DNA of 64,000 nucleotides, taken from the NCBI GenBank assembly GCA_022570795.1, contig JAKUDP010000014.1, positions 124,001-188,000 on the forward strand. Reading direction: 5' to 3'. Source of the stretch: Sphaerulina vaccinii (lineage: Eukaryota; Ascomycota; Dothideomycetes; Mycosphaerellales; Mycosphaerellaceae). The translations under genes and the position numbers were made by a program. Under the pieces are notes generated by a model. That model had not been told where the DNA came from and did no database searches. It was given only the letters and a program-made list of their open reading frames with translations. Numbering within the stretch: position 1 is the first letter of the stretch; each line of letters starts with the position of its first letter. This document shows positions 32,960 through 43,050 of this stretch, piece by piece.

Positions 32960-34049
32960 TCAAACATGTGGATGCAAGTCTGTATAAATCGCATCCTGCG
33001 GCGGAACAAATTTAAGATATCGAAAGGGCGCCTTCATTCCATGCCGCTGTGCCCATTCCCGCACTGCCCCAAAGTCATGACATTGATGAGGTCTTTCGAA
33101 ATCGGGCAATGCAGTGCCATCTCGATGAATCCAGAGTGATGGTACGATGTCAATATCTGCCAGGCACATTATACGCTCCCGGAGTGCGTCTAGACAGTGG
33201 TCTGGTTGTAAAGGAGGTTAGACGTGGTTTAATGAAGGAGGTTAGATGGACTTACTGGTGTGGGCCATTGCGAGGTCGTCATTGACCACGCCATGCCCAT
33301 GCAATGGATTTCCATTATACCAGTCTCGGTTGTACCACAAGCTCTGACGAATGTCGTTCTGATCGGTTGTCATTATCCGAAACTCCTGGGAATGCTCGAA
33401 GGAAACTTACTAGGCAGTGGAGCTGGTGCAGAACCTCAAACCAGCCTATGAAGGCAGGCTCACCGGTCCCAGTTTTATCTGCAGGAATGAGAACGTGGCG
33501 ACGCTCGTCAAGAAGGAACTCGTCCTTTAGGTAATAGGGAACGATGAAGTTTGCAGCTGAACAATGCTATTAGCAAGACGATAGTATCCACAGCTGCTGC
33601 CAACCTCACTGTCCAAGCCGAGACCTTGCCACATGGCATCGACATTCGAGGTGCGTGGATCCTCAGTATATGGGCTCGTGCTGTAGTTGAAAGGACTGAA
33701 CCATTTCGTCTGGTAAGAACGATCAATTCCTGCGAACAGATCCTCATCTATAGCAGTCCCTCGTTAGTATAGGCTCGTGGTATCCCGTTCACGACTTACT
33801 GGTATGTTCAGTAGTAGCACATTGAGCAGCTTGTGTCTTTTTCGCTATACTCCAGCTTGAGACGGCTGCAATGCTGACAGACAGCAACCATAGTGCAATG
33901 CAGAGTAGTCTCGAGGATGCTGCCCTCCACGGACGAACGCTGCCATATGGGGGCAGCAGGGTTATATGCTCATGGCCTACGCGTTCGTACAATGTCGACT
34001 CGGATGAGTATCGGGCGTCTTTTTTCGCGTCTGGGCCACTCTCGTACAT
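32960..34049 (-). CDS. UstYa-like (DUF3328) oxidase of RiPP type
   Basis: There are five exons: 34049-33800, 33747-33610, 33556-33411, 33385-33256 and 33201-32960; 301 residues, usual for the family. A cytosolic N-terminus is followed by one membrane segment (LLCIALWLLSVSIAAVSSW, about residues 44-66). The luminal part carries the two family motifs: HQLHCL and, after the next intron, HTNHCLDALRERIMC (the HxxHC pair thought to bind metal). DUF3328 proteins oxidatively cyclise ribosomal peptides (ustiloxin, asperipin, phomopsin) or modify other natural products. A repeated, KR-punctuated precursor lies 2.2 kb away, supporting a RiPP function. Start chosen at MYESGPDAKK; 52 further in-frame residues upstream lack family similarity. 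Confidence 0.88.
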
Positions 34050-36221
34050 CGTAGCAGGCTGGAGAGAAATTTGTTTTTCTGATGAAGGAACTGAAACGAA
34101 GTCAATGCTAGAGGACAGTCGAAGGCGTGTTCGGCACTCTGCAATTCTGAGACTGCCTCGTGTTACATGCACACCACGCTTATCTGTAGCCAATTCGACC
34201 CTCACTTGCCTTCATTTAGCCTTCCCGAGGGAGTAATGGTATCGTGGCACAAGTCCTCACGACTTCTGCCCTGTTCGGGTTGAAGGCATGCAAGGACGGG
34301 GGATTCAATGCAACCAAGACCAAGGTTAGAGTTTATGGTTCGAGAAAAACTCTTCGAGTGTCGATGATATCGCGAAGCAGGCTGTGGCAGTAGAGTAGTA
34401 CAGCAGCTGCAAGCTACCCTATTGAGCTGCAGCCGGGAAGTACCATAGTGACCTTGTGAGGCTCGCTGTCGATTTCGTACTGTAGGCGCTATCGCTGTCG
34501 TGGCAATCGCTACAGGGTAAGAACATAGCTTGTAAGTGGACGTTCTTGTAGTGCCGTGGAAAGCTTGATAGCGTAGTGCAGTGTGCGATGAGTGTCCGGC
34601 GATCGGCTCCGACCGCCGAGCATGGAAATGGGTGAAGGTGAGAGTGGTAGTGGTGAGATGTCACGAAAGACACTGGCAAGGAAGAGATAGGAGGTACGAA
34701 GACGCGAGTAGCAAGGAAGAAGGCGTTTGCCAGCGTTCCGGGTCGTGAGCTTGGCGCTTGTTGGGGGGTCCTCCGCGATTCCCTGGCTCCCTGGCCGATT
34801 TCTCGTCAAGACTCCATGAGTTCCTGATTGATCACCAATTAATGTCAACTCACTTTGTCCGCGCCCTTCAAACTGCTCCTATGCACAGTCTTATGCGTGG
34901 ACTCTGGACTGTAGGGTCAGACTGTCCGCAATCTCTTTGGCTGAGCCGAACAGCGTTCGACAACGGCCTGGCAAACATGCAGTAACTGGTGGAGTGACTC
35001 CACGCGCCGACCGGACGCGTATCAGCTTGGGATATGGCGGCCGTCAGAAGAGGCTGGGGTCCAGGAGAGCTGCTGGTTCATTCAGACATCCTTCAGCGCT
35101 ACAACCGCACCCGTATTCGCATGCGTGCAGAAGCTGATCACTAACCCTGAGCCTGAGGTACCCATAGTCGTGCAGTACTTTGAGCTGTTGGACAACGTCT
35201 GCCGGGACCGCGACATACGCCTGGAGGACACTTTCAACATGGACGAGACAGGCTATATGCTCGGTATGCTTGATCGTGCAGATATCTCCGTCGGACCGTA
35301 CTTCTACCGACGAAGCATGATGCATCACTTACACCTCCACATAGCCTCCACAGTCAACGATTGGCTTAACGCTGGGCATGCCCTACACTTCCTTCACAAG
35401 TCTACACCTCTGTTACAGCTTCCACTGCAACGTTATGGAAAGACAATGAGCCCTGGCGCGACTCGCCGAAGGCATACGATTGATTGGACATCGTCGATTC
35501 AATAAGGTACTTGATCGCGCTGGTATCGAAGTGCGCGACGATACTCACTCCTGCAGAGAAGCATGCACTTGATCGTTTGAGCAGCAACAAAGTTGAACTT
35601 ACGGTAGCTGTCCATGGCAGTGAAAGGTACGGGCATTTCGAAGGGAATCTTCAGCATGAATGGCTTCTGGACAGCTCGGACTGGCTACATCGAGGACGAC
35701 AGTGTCGTGTGTCTGGCTAGTCCTGGTCAATCCAAGCCACTTCAATATCATGGCAGCGACCTTTCAAAGACACGAGATGAATAGGCAGTGGATTACAAAA
35801 CGCTGGGCAGCGGCAATGCAATTCTCAGTCCAATTTAGCATTCATATATGTGGACCCAGAATACGGTGAAGTCTCCCATTGCTCCCTGCAATCAATGCAG
35901 TTGGTTACTAGTAAGTACACCTTCTTCAGAGCATGCCAGATAGCTGATAGCGACAGTCAGGCCAACCCATTCAAGGACTGACCAATGACCGACTTGGAAT
36001 TATCGTACCCGTATCAAGAGAGCATCTGCAGCTACCCCTGAATACGATGCGACCCATCATCTACCATATCGCTACAAGTCCACAGCTTCGAGACCCGAAT
36101 GCAGTATACAGTACATGAACACTCCAGACCCGCGACGACTTTATTTATCGCAACTCTAGAGCTGCAATTCACCAAACCAACAACTCAAGCTCATTCTACG
36201 TTCCAAGTAAAACAAGTCAAG
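34050..36221. other. Spacer between UstYa-like gene and precursor gene
   Basis: About 2.2 kb holding both divergent promoters and a transposase relic (35125-35290). No other gene is supported. The spacer is longer than expected for a compact cluster, probably because of the old insertion. Confidence 0.5.
35125..35290 (+). pseudogene. Relic of a pogo/Fot1-type DDE transposase
   Basis: A short frame reads VVQYFELLDNVCRDRDIRLE followed by TFNMDETGYMLGM, the start of the DDE_1 catalytic domain of pogo/Tc1-type transposases (the NMDETG block with the first catalytic Asp). The rest of the enzyme is missing or out of frame on both sides and no inverted repeats are evident, so this is a decayed fragment. 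Confidence 0.75.
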
Positions 36222-36736
36222 ATGCTTACGAAGAATGCACTCGTCGTCCTTATCGCCGCCTGCTTTCCTGCAAGCTACGGGAGTCCAATTCCAGGAGGTA
36301 GAATCTCTCTCCTACAGCTTTGAGCCAGGTCACCGCATTGCTAATGTACATTCGAACAGAAAATGCAATCTTGAAAGAACGTGCTCCTGCTGCCAACCCC
36401 GTACCAGAAGCCGATGGATTTGAGGTGAAGCGAACTTCTGCTGCCAATCCCGTCCCTGGACTCGATGCCTATGGTTTCCTCCCTGTGGTTTATAAGGAGA
36501 AGCGAACTCCTACTCCAGAAGCCGATGGATTTGAGGTGAAGCGGACTTCTGCTGCCAACCCCGTCCCAGGACTCGATGCCTATGGTTTCCTTCCTGTCGT
36601 TTATAAAGAGAAGCGAACTCCTGCTGCCGACCCGATTCCAGAAGCCATCGAGGTGAAGCGGACTTCTGCTGCCAATCCAGTCCCTGGACTCGATGCTTAT
36701 GGTTTCCTCCCCGTGGTCTATGAAAAGAAGGCGTAG
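36222..36736 (+). CDS. Secreted repeat precursor peptide with Kex2 sites (candidate RiPP precursor)
   Basis: Exon 1 is 36222-36297 and exon 2 is 36360-36736; 150 residues. Residues 1-21 are a signal peptide (MLTKNALVVLIAACFPASYG). The rest is a series of units cut at Lys-Arg: a longer peptide TSAANPVPGLDAYGFLPVVY occurs three times, nearly unchanged, alternating with shorter units ending EADGFEVKR, TPTPEADGFEVKR or PIPEAIEVKR. Alternating spacer and core units separated by KR are the hallmark of Kex2-processed repeat proteins, including UstA-type dikaritin precursors; Tyr-containing cores are what UstYa oxidases act on. The neighbouring DUF3328 gene supports this. An alpha-pheromone-like precursor is the main alternative, but the unit lacks the compact Trp/Cys-Pro pattern usual for those. 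The mature product is unknown. Confidence 0.87.
36440..36730 (+). repeat. Tandem peptide-coding repeats of the precursor
   Basis: Three copies of a block of about 60 bases encoding the GLDAYGFLPVVY peptide, spaced about 110 and 105 bases apart by shorter blocks encoding the EVKR spacer. Copies differ at only a few, mostly synonymous, positions, suggesting recent duplication or gene conversion. Confidence 0.85.
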
Positions 36737-37227
36737 ATCCGATGTATGTGGCGTATTTTCAGTGCGTGTGGAAGTGTTAGCTGGTCCCGAGCAGGGTCTG
36801 CGCTCTGAGCAGAAATGAAGTCAGAAGGTAGTCTATATATTCAACATGTATGCTTCATTCTCAGAGCCACTACGCTCAACAACTTGTAGATCTGACCACC
36901 TTTCTCTGCCTTGGTCTGATTCACTACGCTCCAGAAATCGCAGACCAATCGCCCCTGAACACCCCTCGAGTTTTCCGAGATAGACATGCTTCTCTGCCTG
37001 CTTCTCTGCCCACCACGCTTACGAGGTCGCAGACGTGTTACCATGGGAATTTTGTAGGCATATCAGAGACTGTGCTATCATGGACTTTCTTCTCTGCACA
37101 GTACGCTTATGAAGTTACAGACCTAGCCTTCTTAGAAGCCTATCAGCCTTTCGAAGATGGCACGACCGGTCTTCTCTGCCATGACTACGAAGTGGTCTAT
37201 GAATCTACCTTGTATGCTGCATCCTCG
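36737..37227. repeat. Diverged repeat units (TCTCTGC...CTACGCT...TCGCAGA)
   Basis: Between the precursor gene and the next RNA array at least four diverged copies of a 45-95-base unit are present (36855, 36910, 37000, 37090), related to one at about 32825. One reading frame gives a recurring YA-EIAD/YAYEVTD pattern, but there is no clear gene structure. Origin unknown. Confidence 0.45.
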
Positions 37228-37378
37228 AACGGTCGTCAATGGGCTAGTGGTTAGACCAGTAAGTCTTCAGCTAAGCTGATGCTAGAAAAAGTACTTCATG
37301 TTTTCCGATTCGATGCCCATGATTATATCGGCAGTCGAGCTCAGTGGCTTTGCCTCGAGGCAAGAGGCGATTGTTTTT
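37228..37378 (+). ncRNA. Array RNA copy 20
   Basis: The closing helix is AACGGUCGUC with GGCGAUUGUU (10 bp). The D-arm is GGGCTAGTGGTTAGACC; the second arm is CUUCAGC-UAA-GCUGAUG. A strong hairpin UUGCCU-CG-AGGCAA stands directly before the 3' strand. The terminator is TTTTT. Confidence 0.83.
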
Positions 37379-37473
37379 GTTTTGCTTCAAATCTGCTCAC
37401 TAGAACCTCTGGTATTTGGCCTGCTTCTAGCCAAGATAGGGATATATATATGCTACCCACCATTGACAACCTT

Positions 37474-37630
37474 CAATAGTCGTCAATGGTCTAGCGGTAA
37501 AACCAGTAAGTCGTCAGCTAAGCTGGTGCTAAGCGAAACAGATCTCACGGTCCCAAGTTCGATGTTTGTACCTAGCATCTTACCAGTCTGATTCAGTAGC
37601 TATGCCTCCAGGCAGGGGCGATTGCCTTTT
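37474..37630 (+). ncRNA. Array RNA copy 21
   Basis: TATA GATATATATATG at about -28. D-arm UGGU-CUAGCGGUAAA-ACCA; second arm CGUCAGC-UAA-GCUGGUG. A hairpin UGCCU-CC-AGGCA precedes GGGGCGAUUG. The T-run TTTT follows two C residues. The first base pairs of the closing helix are weakened. Confidence 0.8.
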
Positions 37631-37718
37631 GCTCGGGCCTAGTCCCTCTCGCCCTTTCATTTGGCATGCCTTTAGCAAGGAGATGAAGGTGTATATACTT
37701 AATGAGATTATCACTCTT

Positions 37719-37875
37719 CAACAGTCGTCAATGGTCTAGCGGTAAGATCAATAAGTTGTCAGCTGAGCTGATGCTGAGAACAGCAGACTTCGTCTAGCAT
37801 CTGTTGTTCATAACGAGCATATGTCGTCTGCTCGAACAGGTATGCACCAAGGCAAAGGGCGATTGTATCACTTTT
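37719..37875 (+). ncRNA. Array RNA copy 22
   Basis: Upstream AGGAGATGAAGGTGTATATAC (TATA at -28). The closing helix is ACAGUCGUC with GGCGAUUGU. D-arm UGGUCUAGCGGUAAGAUCA; second arm UGUCAGC-UGA-GCUGAUG. The T-run is displaced by ATCAC, then TTTT. Confidence 0.8.
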
Positions 37876-37965
37876 GCTCATGTTTTGACTCCTATAGCCC
37901 TTTGCCTGGAACTGATTCTGACCAGGAGATGGAGGTATATACATCGTGTAAAACTACCATGAATA

Positions 37966-38109
37966 TTCAGTCGTCGATGGTCTAGCGGACCTCAGTAAGT
38001 CGTCGATAATGTAGATGCTTGGAAATCGAGAATCTATGAGCAGACTAACAACAGTCGTTGTGAGCGAGCTCGCACAATTCTGGTGAATCAGCCCGAGGAC
38101 GAATGTTTT
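37966..38109 (+). ncRNA. Array RNA copy 23
   Basis: Upstream AGGAGATGGAGGTATATAC. The 3' strand is GACGAAUG rather than GGCGAUUG, so U-G became U-A in the helix with CAGUCGUC. A-box TGGTCTAGCGGAC; the second arm is weak (CGUCGAU-AAU-GUAGAUG). The terminator is TTTT. Confidence 0.78.
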
Positions 38110-38195
38110 GCTTCTCGAACCGTGATTTTCTTGTTTTGACTTCAAGGCCCGATCGCCAAATGGTGGTTTATATACTTGTCCATCTTGTCTTTCTG

Positions 38196-38347
38196 CAACG
38201 ATCGTCCGTGGTCTAGCGGTATACCAGTAAGTTCGCCAGCGAAGCTGATGCTTGGTGAGCATTCCAATAGCAGTACATTCACCCAACCATCTTGAGGTTG
38301 ATGGTGGGAGTGTGTAAGGTTCGCACAGACACGAGTCGTTTGTTTTT
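38196..38347 (+). ncRNA. Array RNA copy 24
   Basis: TATA TTTATATAC at -28. The closing helix AACGA with UCGUU is rewritten on both strands relative to other copies, the best single compensatory example. D-arm UGGU..ACCA; second arm CGCCAGC-GAA-GCUGAUG. The terminator is TTTTT. Confidence 0.82.
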
Positions 38348-38450
38348 GCTGCAGGTGCTATGCTTTTGCTCTTTAATAACATAAAGTCATACTTCATTTC
38401 CACATTACACATACATCAATATATACACTTTATCATCTCTCACTCTCCTT

Positions 38451-39575
38451 CTACGAGATGACATACTTTCCAATCCTGTTGTTCACTAGTTCGCTGAACC
38501 AGATAGCGTTATCTGCCGCATTGTAATGCGAAGCAATGTTTCCAGCAGGAGGCAGATCTGGTAGCAAGTCCGGGAGGATAGAAACATCGGTGTCTGGCTG
38601 CTTGATAGTCGTAAACTTGCTCGTGCTTGGAGTCAAGTAGTTGAGGCTGTTCCTGAGCAGCGTGGAGAACCAGATATTCCCCTGGCTGTCGACGGTATTC
38701 TCGATTGGAGTGGCGAGGAGTTGCGGTACTGGGTATGCCTTCGCAGTCTTAGTCTGCATATCGAAGCGTCCAATCGCGTTTCCTGCAATGGATGTGAACC
38801 AGAGATATCGTCCTTCAGTCTCAGCGCGCATGACTGACGGAGTCAAGAGGGTAAGTGGAAGAGGCCATTCATCAATGACTCCAGTTGTTGGGTTTAGGCG
38901 AGCCATCTTATTCGCCAACATTTCCACGAACCACAAATTTCCATCACTCGCCACAATCATTCCCAGCGGTCCAGCAAGCGGCGTAGGAACTTGCCATGTC
39001 TTGATAGCATTCGTCTCATAATCAATCAAGTTGATGACATTCCCTGTAGTCTGGGAGAAGAACATTCCCGTCTCTCCAGGCCAGGCATCGTTGAATGGTT
39101 GTAAGTTTCCTAACGGGTTGCCGGTTTCGAGAATTGTGACGTTGGTGGTTTGAGGGTCGAAGATGGCGAATTCGTTTCGAACGCCTGTTGCTGCGTAGAT
39201 CTTGCCGTTCTTACCAGGTTGGACGACACATGAGAGAGCCACAATGCCTTGGACACTGGACGGTAGGACGGAATTCCCTAGCACTGGGAGTTTGTATGGA
39301 ATATCGTACTCTTTCAGTTCGCCTGTTGTTCGGTCTATTTGCACGATCTTGTTGGATGTGAAGGTGTCGGCCTGGATGGCGTTAGTGATTGAACTGGTTG
39401 AGGCTCATCTTCCTTGACGTACATAGATCTTGCCATCAAGGCCAGTAGTGATATCACATGGCGAGGCCAGTGGTGTCTTCAGATCATAGTATGTGAACTT
39501 GGACGCTTGCCTCTCGACAGGCGAAGCATATGCTGCTGCTGTGAGGAGCGCCGCGCTCGCAACCTTCGTGTACAT
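38451..39575 (-). CDS. Secreted Vgb/SMP-30-like beta-propeller protein
   Basis: Exon 1 is 39575-39423 and exon 2 is 39371-38451; 357 residues. Exon 1 encodes a signal peptide (MYTKVASAALLTAAAYAS) and the first blade, LDGKIYADTFTSNKIVQIDR. Repeats of the type DGNLWFVEMLANKMARLNP..TGVIDEWPLP, YLWFTSIAGNAIGRFD and GNIWFSTLLRNSLNYL are those of virginiamycin B lyase-like propellers. True lyase activity is not implied: fungal members are secreted proteins of unclear substrate, perhaps lactonases or lyases acting outside the cell. It neighbours an RNA array and the RiPP candidate, but no functional link is shown. Confidence 0.87.
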
Positions 39576-41061
39576 ATTGCCGCGGTAGTCTGGCCAGCAG
39601 ATGTGTTCTCGTCGAAGAAGAGTATACCAGTACTGCTAGGGTGTATGTGATGAAGTGATGAACATGGGGAGGGATCGTCACCTTATAGACATGCATCGTC
39701 GTTTGTGCTAACGGCTCGTACAGAAGCCGGCCAATGCGGCAAAAGCATTCGCAAAGTGGGCTTGTCAAGAAATGTATTTCGTTCTGCTTGTTTAAGCTTA
39801 GAGTCCACGGCGATGCACATCATTGTCTGTTAGGGACAAGTACAGAGCACATGGCGTTTGCAACCTCAAAACGCCACTTATGGAACATCGTTTGGTTTCT
39901 TGACAATGGAGAATTCCACCATGTATCATCATCAGGTACTTCTCCTCACTTCGGTACGCTGCGAGGAGGACTGGGAAGTGACGAAGAAGAAAGCCACTCC
40001 AACCTCCTTCTCTGAGCACACTTGAAGTCTCAGGCGGAGTCGTGGAGTTGTGGTTTGCGGAGAAGAAAAGTGCCCTGCAGATCCTGTTCCAGCCATCGAA
40101 GGAGGAGCAAACTCAAAAATGCGCCAGTATTTGCAGATCCGGGTTCTCATCACATTGATCGGATTGTGCATATTTGCACACGACCACAGCAATCCTATCT
40201 GCTCAATGTGACAAGCAACGAGGTGTTGAATATTCTCCTGGACAGCAGACGGAGCCGCCAGTCTTTCCATAACGACCTCAGCATCGAACAACTATGCTTA
40301 GTCTAAGCTTAAGCCAGCCTCTGACGCTTGGTGTCGTGGCGTTGCTGTATGCGGTTCTTGCGGCAATTTTCGGCAAGGTCCAGATATGGAAATCCCTTTG
40401 AACATGTGAACATTGTTTGTACAAAGCCACCATTAGTCTTCTTACATCATGCTGGATTGCGGCAACGAAGGCGTATGAGAGCATGCCTCGCGTCCAGAAA
40501 GAGTCTTCGTTACCACTGGAAGAAGACACCTGGATCTGGATGTATATGGCTTCTGCCACTGGACATCTCCCGCATGGTCAAGCATGTGCTGCCTCCGCAG
40601 TAGTGATGCAGGACTTCGTCTGAGTCCTCATCACATCTGATGATGGCAGTCGTCATCCGGCGTCTGCAGAGGGTGCGCAAGTGAGGAGAAACGAGAAGGA
40701 GAAGTGGCCATGACAAGAGCGAAAACAACCATGCCACTCTTCATCCCTGCATTGCGGCAGAGCCAGCCTTCTCCTTGCACAACAGCCTCAGCTACGATTC
40801 TATCATCACAATTGAACAGCGACCCTATCCACAGCAAGCTGTTCTCGAGGCGCGTCAGGCTTCTCAGCGTGCACAGCATGGCTCTGACACGAAGCCATTG
40901 CTCACTCTTCCACCGCATGAGCTGAACGAGCTTCGTCAGCGAGCTGCAGGAAGGATAGACTCTGTCTCACGGCCTCATATAAGCAAGCTATCCGCGATCA
41001 CGATCAAGGTAGGCCTGCACTCCCAAGTTCAACCGCTGACCACAGGTACGGTACTACTACA
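39576..41061. other. 1.5-kb intergenic stretch, no gene supported
   Basis: A frame at 40775-41000 with protein-like composition (LTLPPHELNELRQRAAGRI) has no ATG and could only continue by overlapping the next gene in another frame, so it is not called. No array RNA motif. Confidence 0.45.
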
Positions 41062-41895
41062 ATGTCTTCCTCCGACTCCTCGACGTTGCATCTTATGCCC
41101 CACGAACGATCATTGCCAAAAATGGGTTCCATGACCTCCTCCGAAGCAGAAGCCCCTCCAGCCCTGCTCGAAGAATACCGACAATGGCGCGCTTTGGGGG
41201 CAGGAGGTATAGCATTCGACTGGAACGGTTTCATGTTCTGCAAGAATGCCGCAGCAACGATCGCGAGGAATGATACCACCTCTCTAGCCTTATATGACTC
41301 ACCAGAATTATACGCCAAAGGGTGGAAAGAGGCGACAGAAGCGCAGAGGAAAGCGGCGCAAACGAGTTATCTGAAGGAGAGATTGCCAGAGAGGCAAGGA
41401 CCAAGAGCGAGGGCCAAACCTTTTGTGTTCCCGCAGAGGGAGAAGAATGAAGGTGAACCAATGGACGAGGAAGTCAGACAAGCGTACCAGGTCGCCTTTG
41501 ACAACTTGTCCGAAACGAATCCTTCCCTTGTCTGGAAAACCTCCATCCTCGAAAAACACGGCCCCGCCCTCTTCCTCTCCGACTCCCTCCTCCCCGTCAC
41601 TCCTTTAGCCTCATACACGAAAGGCGAGATCGCACATATCCATCTTACAGACCTCTCAGGACATGTTACGTTATCTTTCGTTGATGCGCGGGAAGTGATC
41701 GAGAAGGGTTGGGGCGAAAGACATAAGCTTAGCGGAACGGATTGGTTACATCTTGGATATACTATGGTTTTTGTTCCGAGGAATTTGGAGGAGGTGGAGG
41801 TTTATGGGAAGATATATCAGGCGGGGATTGAGTTTATGAAGAGTGGGTGTAAGGAGGGAGGTGGGGAGAGGAGTGATTCTGTTACGGAGGATTGA
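41062..41895 (+). CDS. DUF5519 (so-called luciferase-domain) protein
   Basis: Single exon, 277 residues. The N-terminal part has EYRQWRALGAGGIAFDWNGF and the C-terminal half LEKHGPALF, IAHIHLTDLSGHVTLSFVDA, EKGWGERHKLSG and YTMVFVPRNLEEVEVYGKIY, the conserved core of the fungal DUF5519/luciferase-like family. No light-producing function is known for fungal members; the biochemical role is unknown. The family often has an N-terminal membrane helix; this copy starts at MSSSDSSTLHL and lacks one, so an unrecognised upstream exon is possible. Confidence 0.8.
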   Translation: MSSSDSSTLHLMPHERSLPKMGSMTSSEAEAPPALLEEYRQWRALGAGGIAFDWNGFMFCKNAAATIARNDTTSLALYDSPELYAKGWKEATEAQRKAAQTSYLKERLPERQGPRARAKPFVFPQREKNEGEPMDEEVRQAYQVAFDNLSETNPSLVWKTSILEKHGPALFLSDSLLPVTPLASYTKGEIAHIHLTDLSGHVTLSFVDAREVIEKGWGERHKLSGTDWLHLGYTMVFVPRNLEEVEVYGKIYQAGIEFMKSGCKEGGGERSDSVTED

Positions 41896-42055
41896 AGAGG
41901 AGGATAGGTTAGATTGACATGGTGCGGTATGTAGGCTGCGTAACGCTTTTCTCTCTCAGCCGGGGCATGCATTTGTCCTTATACAGTTTCTCGTGAGAAC
42001 AAAATCAAATACCAGAGTCGAACAGCTTGGGTGGAAAATGTCAAAAAGAAAGAGC

Positions 42056-42205
42056 AAAACAATCGCCTCGAGCACTGCGATGAGGTGTAGTGTTCGAACA
42101 CTCCTAAGTCTACCGGCTTTGCACGAGTCAAACAATTTCGCTCAATCAAGCATCAGCTTTGCCAACGACTTACTGGTCATACCGCTACACCACGGACGAC
42201 TGTTG
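42056..42205 (-). ncRNA. Array RNA copy 25
   Basis: The closing helix is ACAGUCGUC with GGCGAUUGU. D-arm TGGTGTAGCGGTATGACCA; second arm CGUUGGC-AAA-GCUGAUG. The middle holds the perfect hairpin AGUGU-UCGA-ACACU, whose loop GUUCGAAC resembles a B-box. The terminator is TTTT. Confidence 0.83.
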
Positions 42206-42310
42206 GGGAGAGATAATCCCAGAACTTATGTGTACCCTCATTTGGCTGCACAGCTGGACGGGAAAGTGTCATGAAAGGAGACAAAAACAATATCTGACTT
42301 CTACGAGGGC

Positions 42311-42465
42311 AAAACAATCGCCACTAGTGCAAGACTGGACACCAATAGGTTTATCATGTATGCACTGTTCCATCGACATACACCTTCACCGATACTAGGT
42401 CCTTGTTAGCACTGCATGGAGACAGCGACTTACAGGTCTGCCACTAGACCAAGGACGACTTGTTG
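42311..42465 (-). ncRNA. Array RNA copy 26
   Basis: D-arm GGUC-UAGUGGCA-GACC. The second arm CGCUG..CAGUG replaces a C-G of copy 15 by G-C at the same position, a compensatory pair. 3' end GTGGCGATTGTTTTGCC. 5' CAACAAGTCGTCC pairs with it through a bulge. TATA-like TAATATG upstream. Confidence 0.75.
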
Positions 42466-42562
42466 GGAGAGATGATCTGGACTGTAATATGAAGGGTGCT
42501 TTCGAGAGCATTGGCATATGGAGAAGAAAGATGCAAAAGAAAGTCCGACTTCTAAGGCAGGC

Positions 42563-42707
42563 AAAACAACCGCCCTGACTTGGGCTGTCCCGAGACCGTG
42601 AAAATCTACACATCAGTTGTGTGGAGTCAAACTCATCCCTTGATGTTGCAAGCATCAGCTTTGCTGACGACTTACTGCTTGCGCCACGAAGGCTAGGACA
42701 ATTGTTG
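42563..42707 (-). ncRNA. Array RNA copy 27
   Basis: The closing helix is AACAAUUGUC with GGCGGUUGUU: 10 pairs although both strands differ from the consensus. The second arm CGUCAGC-AAA-GCUGAUG is canonical. The A-box segment is changed (CGTGGCGCAAGCAG), shared with copy 16. The terminator is TTTT. Confidence 0.78.
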
Positions 42708-42796
42708 AATGTTGAGAAACTTGGAACTCACATGAATGCTGGTTTCTGGGGGGTGTTCAAAATCCAAAAGGAGATGTGTTCACTACAAGTGGCAGC

Positions 42797-42951
42797 AAAA
42801 CAATCGGCCGACGGCCAAGATCCATCATATCGATAGAAGGCGAGGTCTTTTCGGACGATTCCGCTTAAGAACTTGTCGACTCCTTTCACCCATTAGCATC
42901 AGCTTTGCTGACGACTTACGAGCTATACCGCTAGACCACGGACGACTGTTG
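42797..42951 (-). ncRNA. Array RNA copy 28
   Basis: Canonical 5' part ACAGTCGTCCGTGGTCTAGCGGTATAG and second arm CGUCAGC-AAA-GCUGAUG. A hairpin GGCC-GUC-GGCC directly precedes GAUUGU. The terminator is TTTT. Confidence 0.8.
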
Positions 42952-43050
42952 AGGAAAGACTATCTCGGGATTTACATGTACTCTCATTATTCGGGCTGCG
43001 TTCCTGGAAAAGAAGAAGTTCAACAAAGGCGAAAGAATCGACAAAAGATT

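Noticed and set aside
33791..33805. CGACTTACTGG resembling the array RNA motif
   Set aside because: It is the GTAAGTCG donor of UstYa intron 1 read on the other strand; no other part of an RNA unit is present.
36850..37254. Open frame of 134 codons as a gene
   Set aside because: It consists of diverged repeat units, has no introns, signal or domain, and runs into array RNA copy 20.
37228..38347. CRISPR-like array, because conserved and variable parts alternate
   Set aside because: Repeats are imperfect, about 150 bases with about 100-base spacers, each with its own promoter and terminator, in a eukaryotic genome without cas genes.
40700..41134. Protein-like frame before the DUF5519 gene (LTLPPHELNELRQRAAGRI)
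   Set aside because: No ATG in frame and its only plausible splice continuation overlaps the DUF5519 start in another frame without a domain. Kept as a possibility but not annotated.
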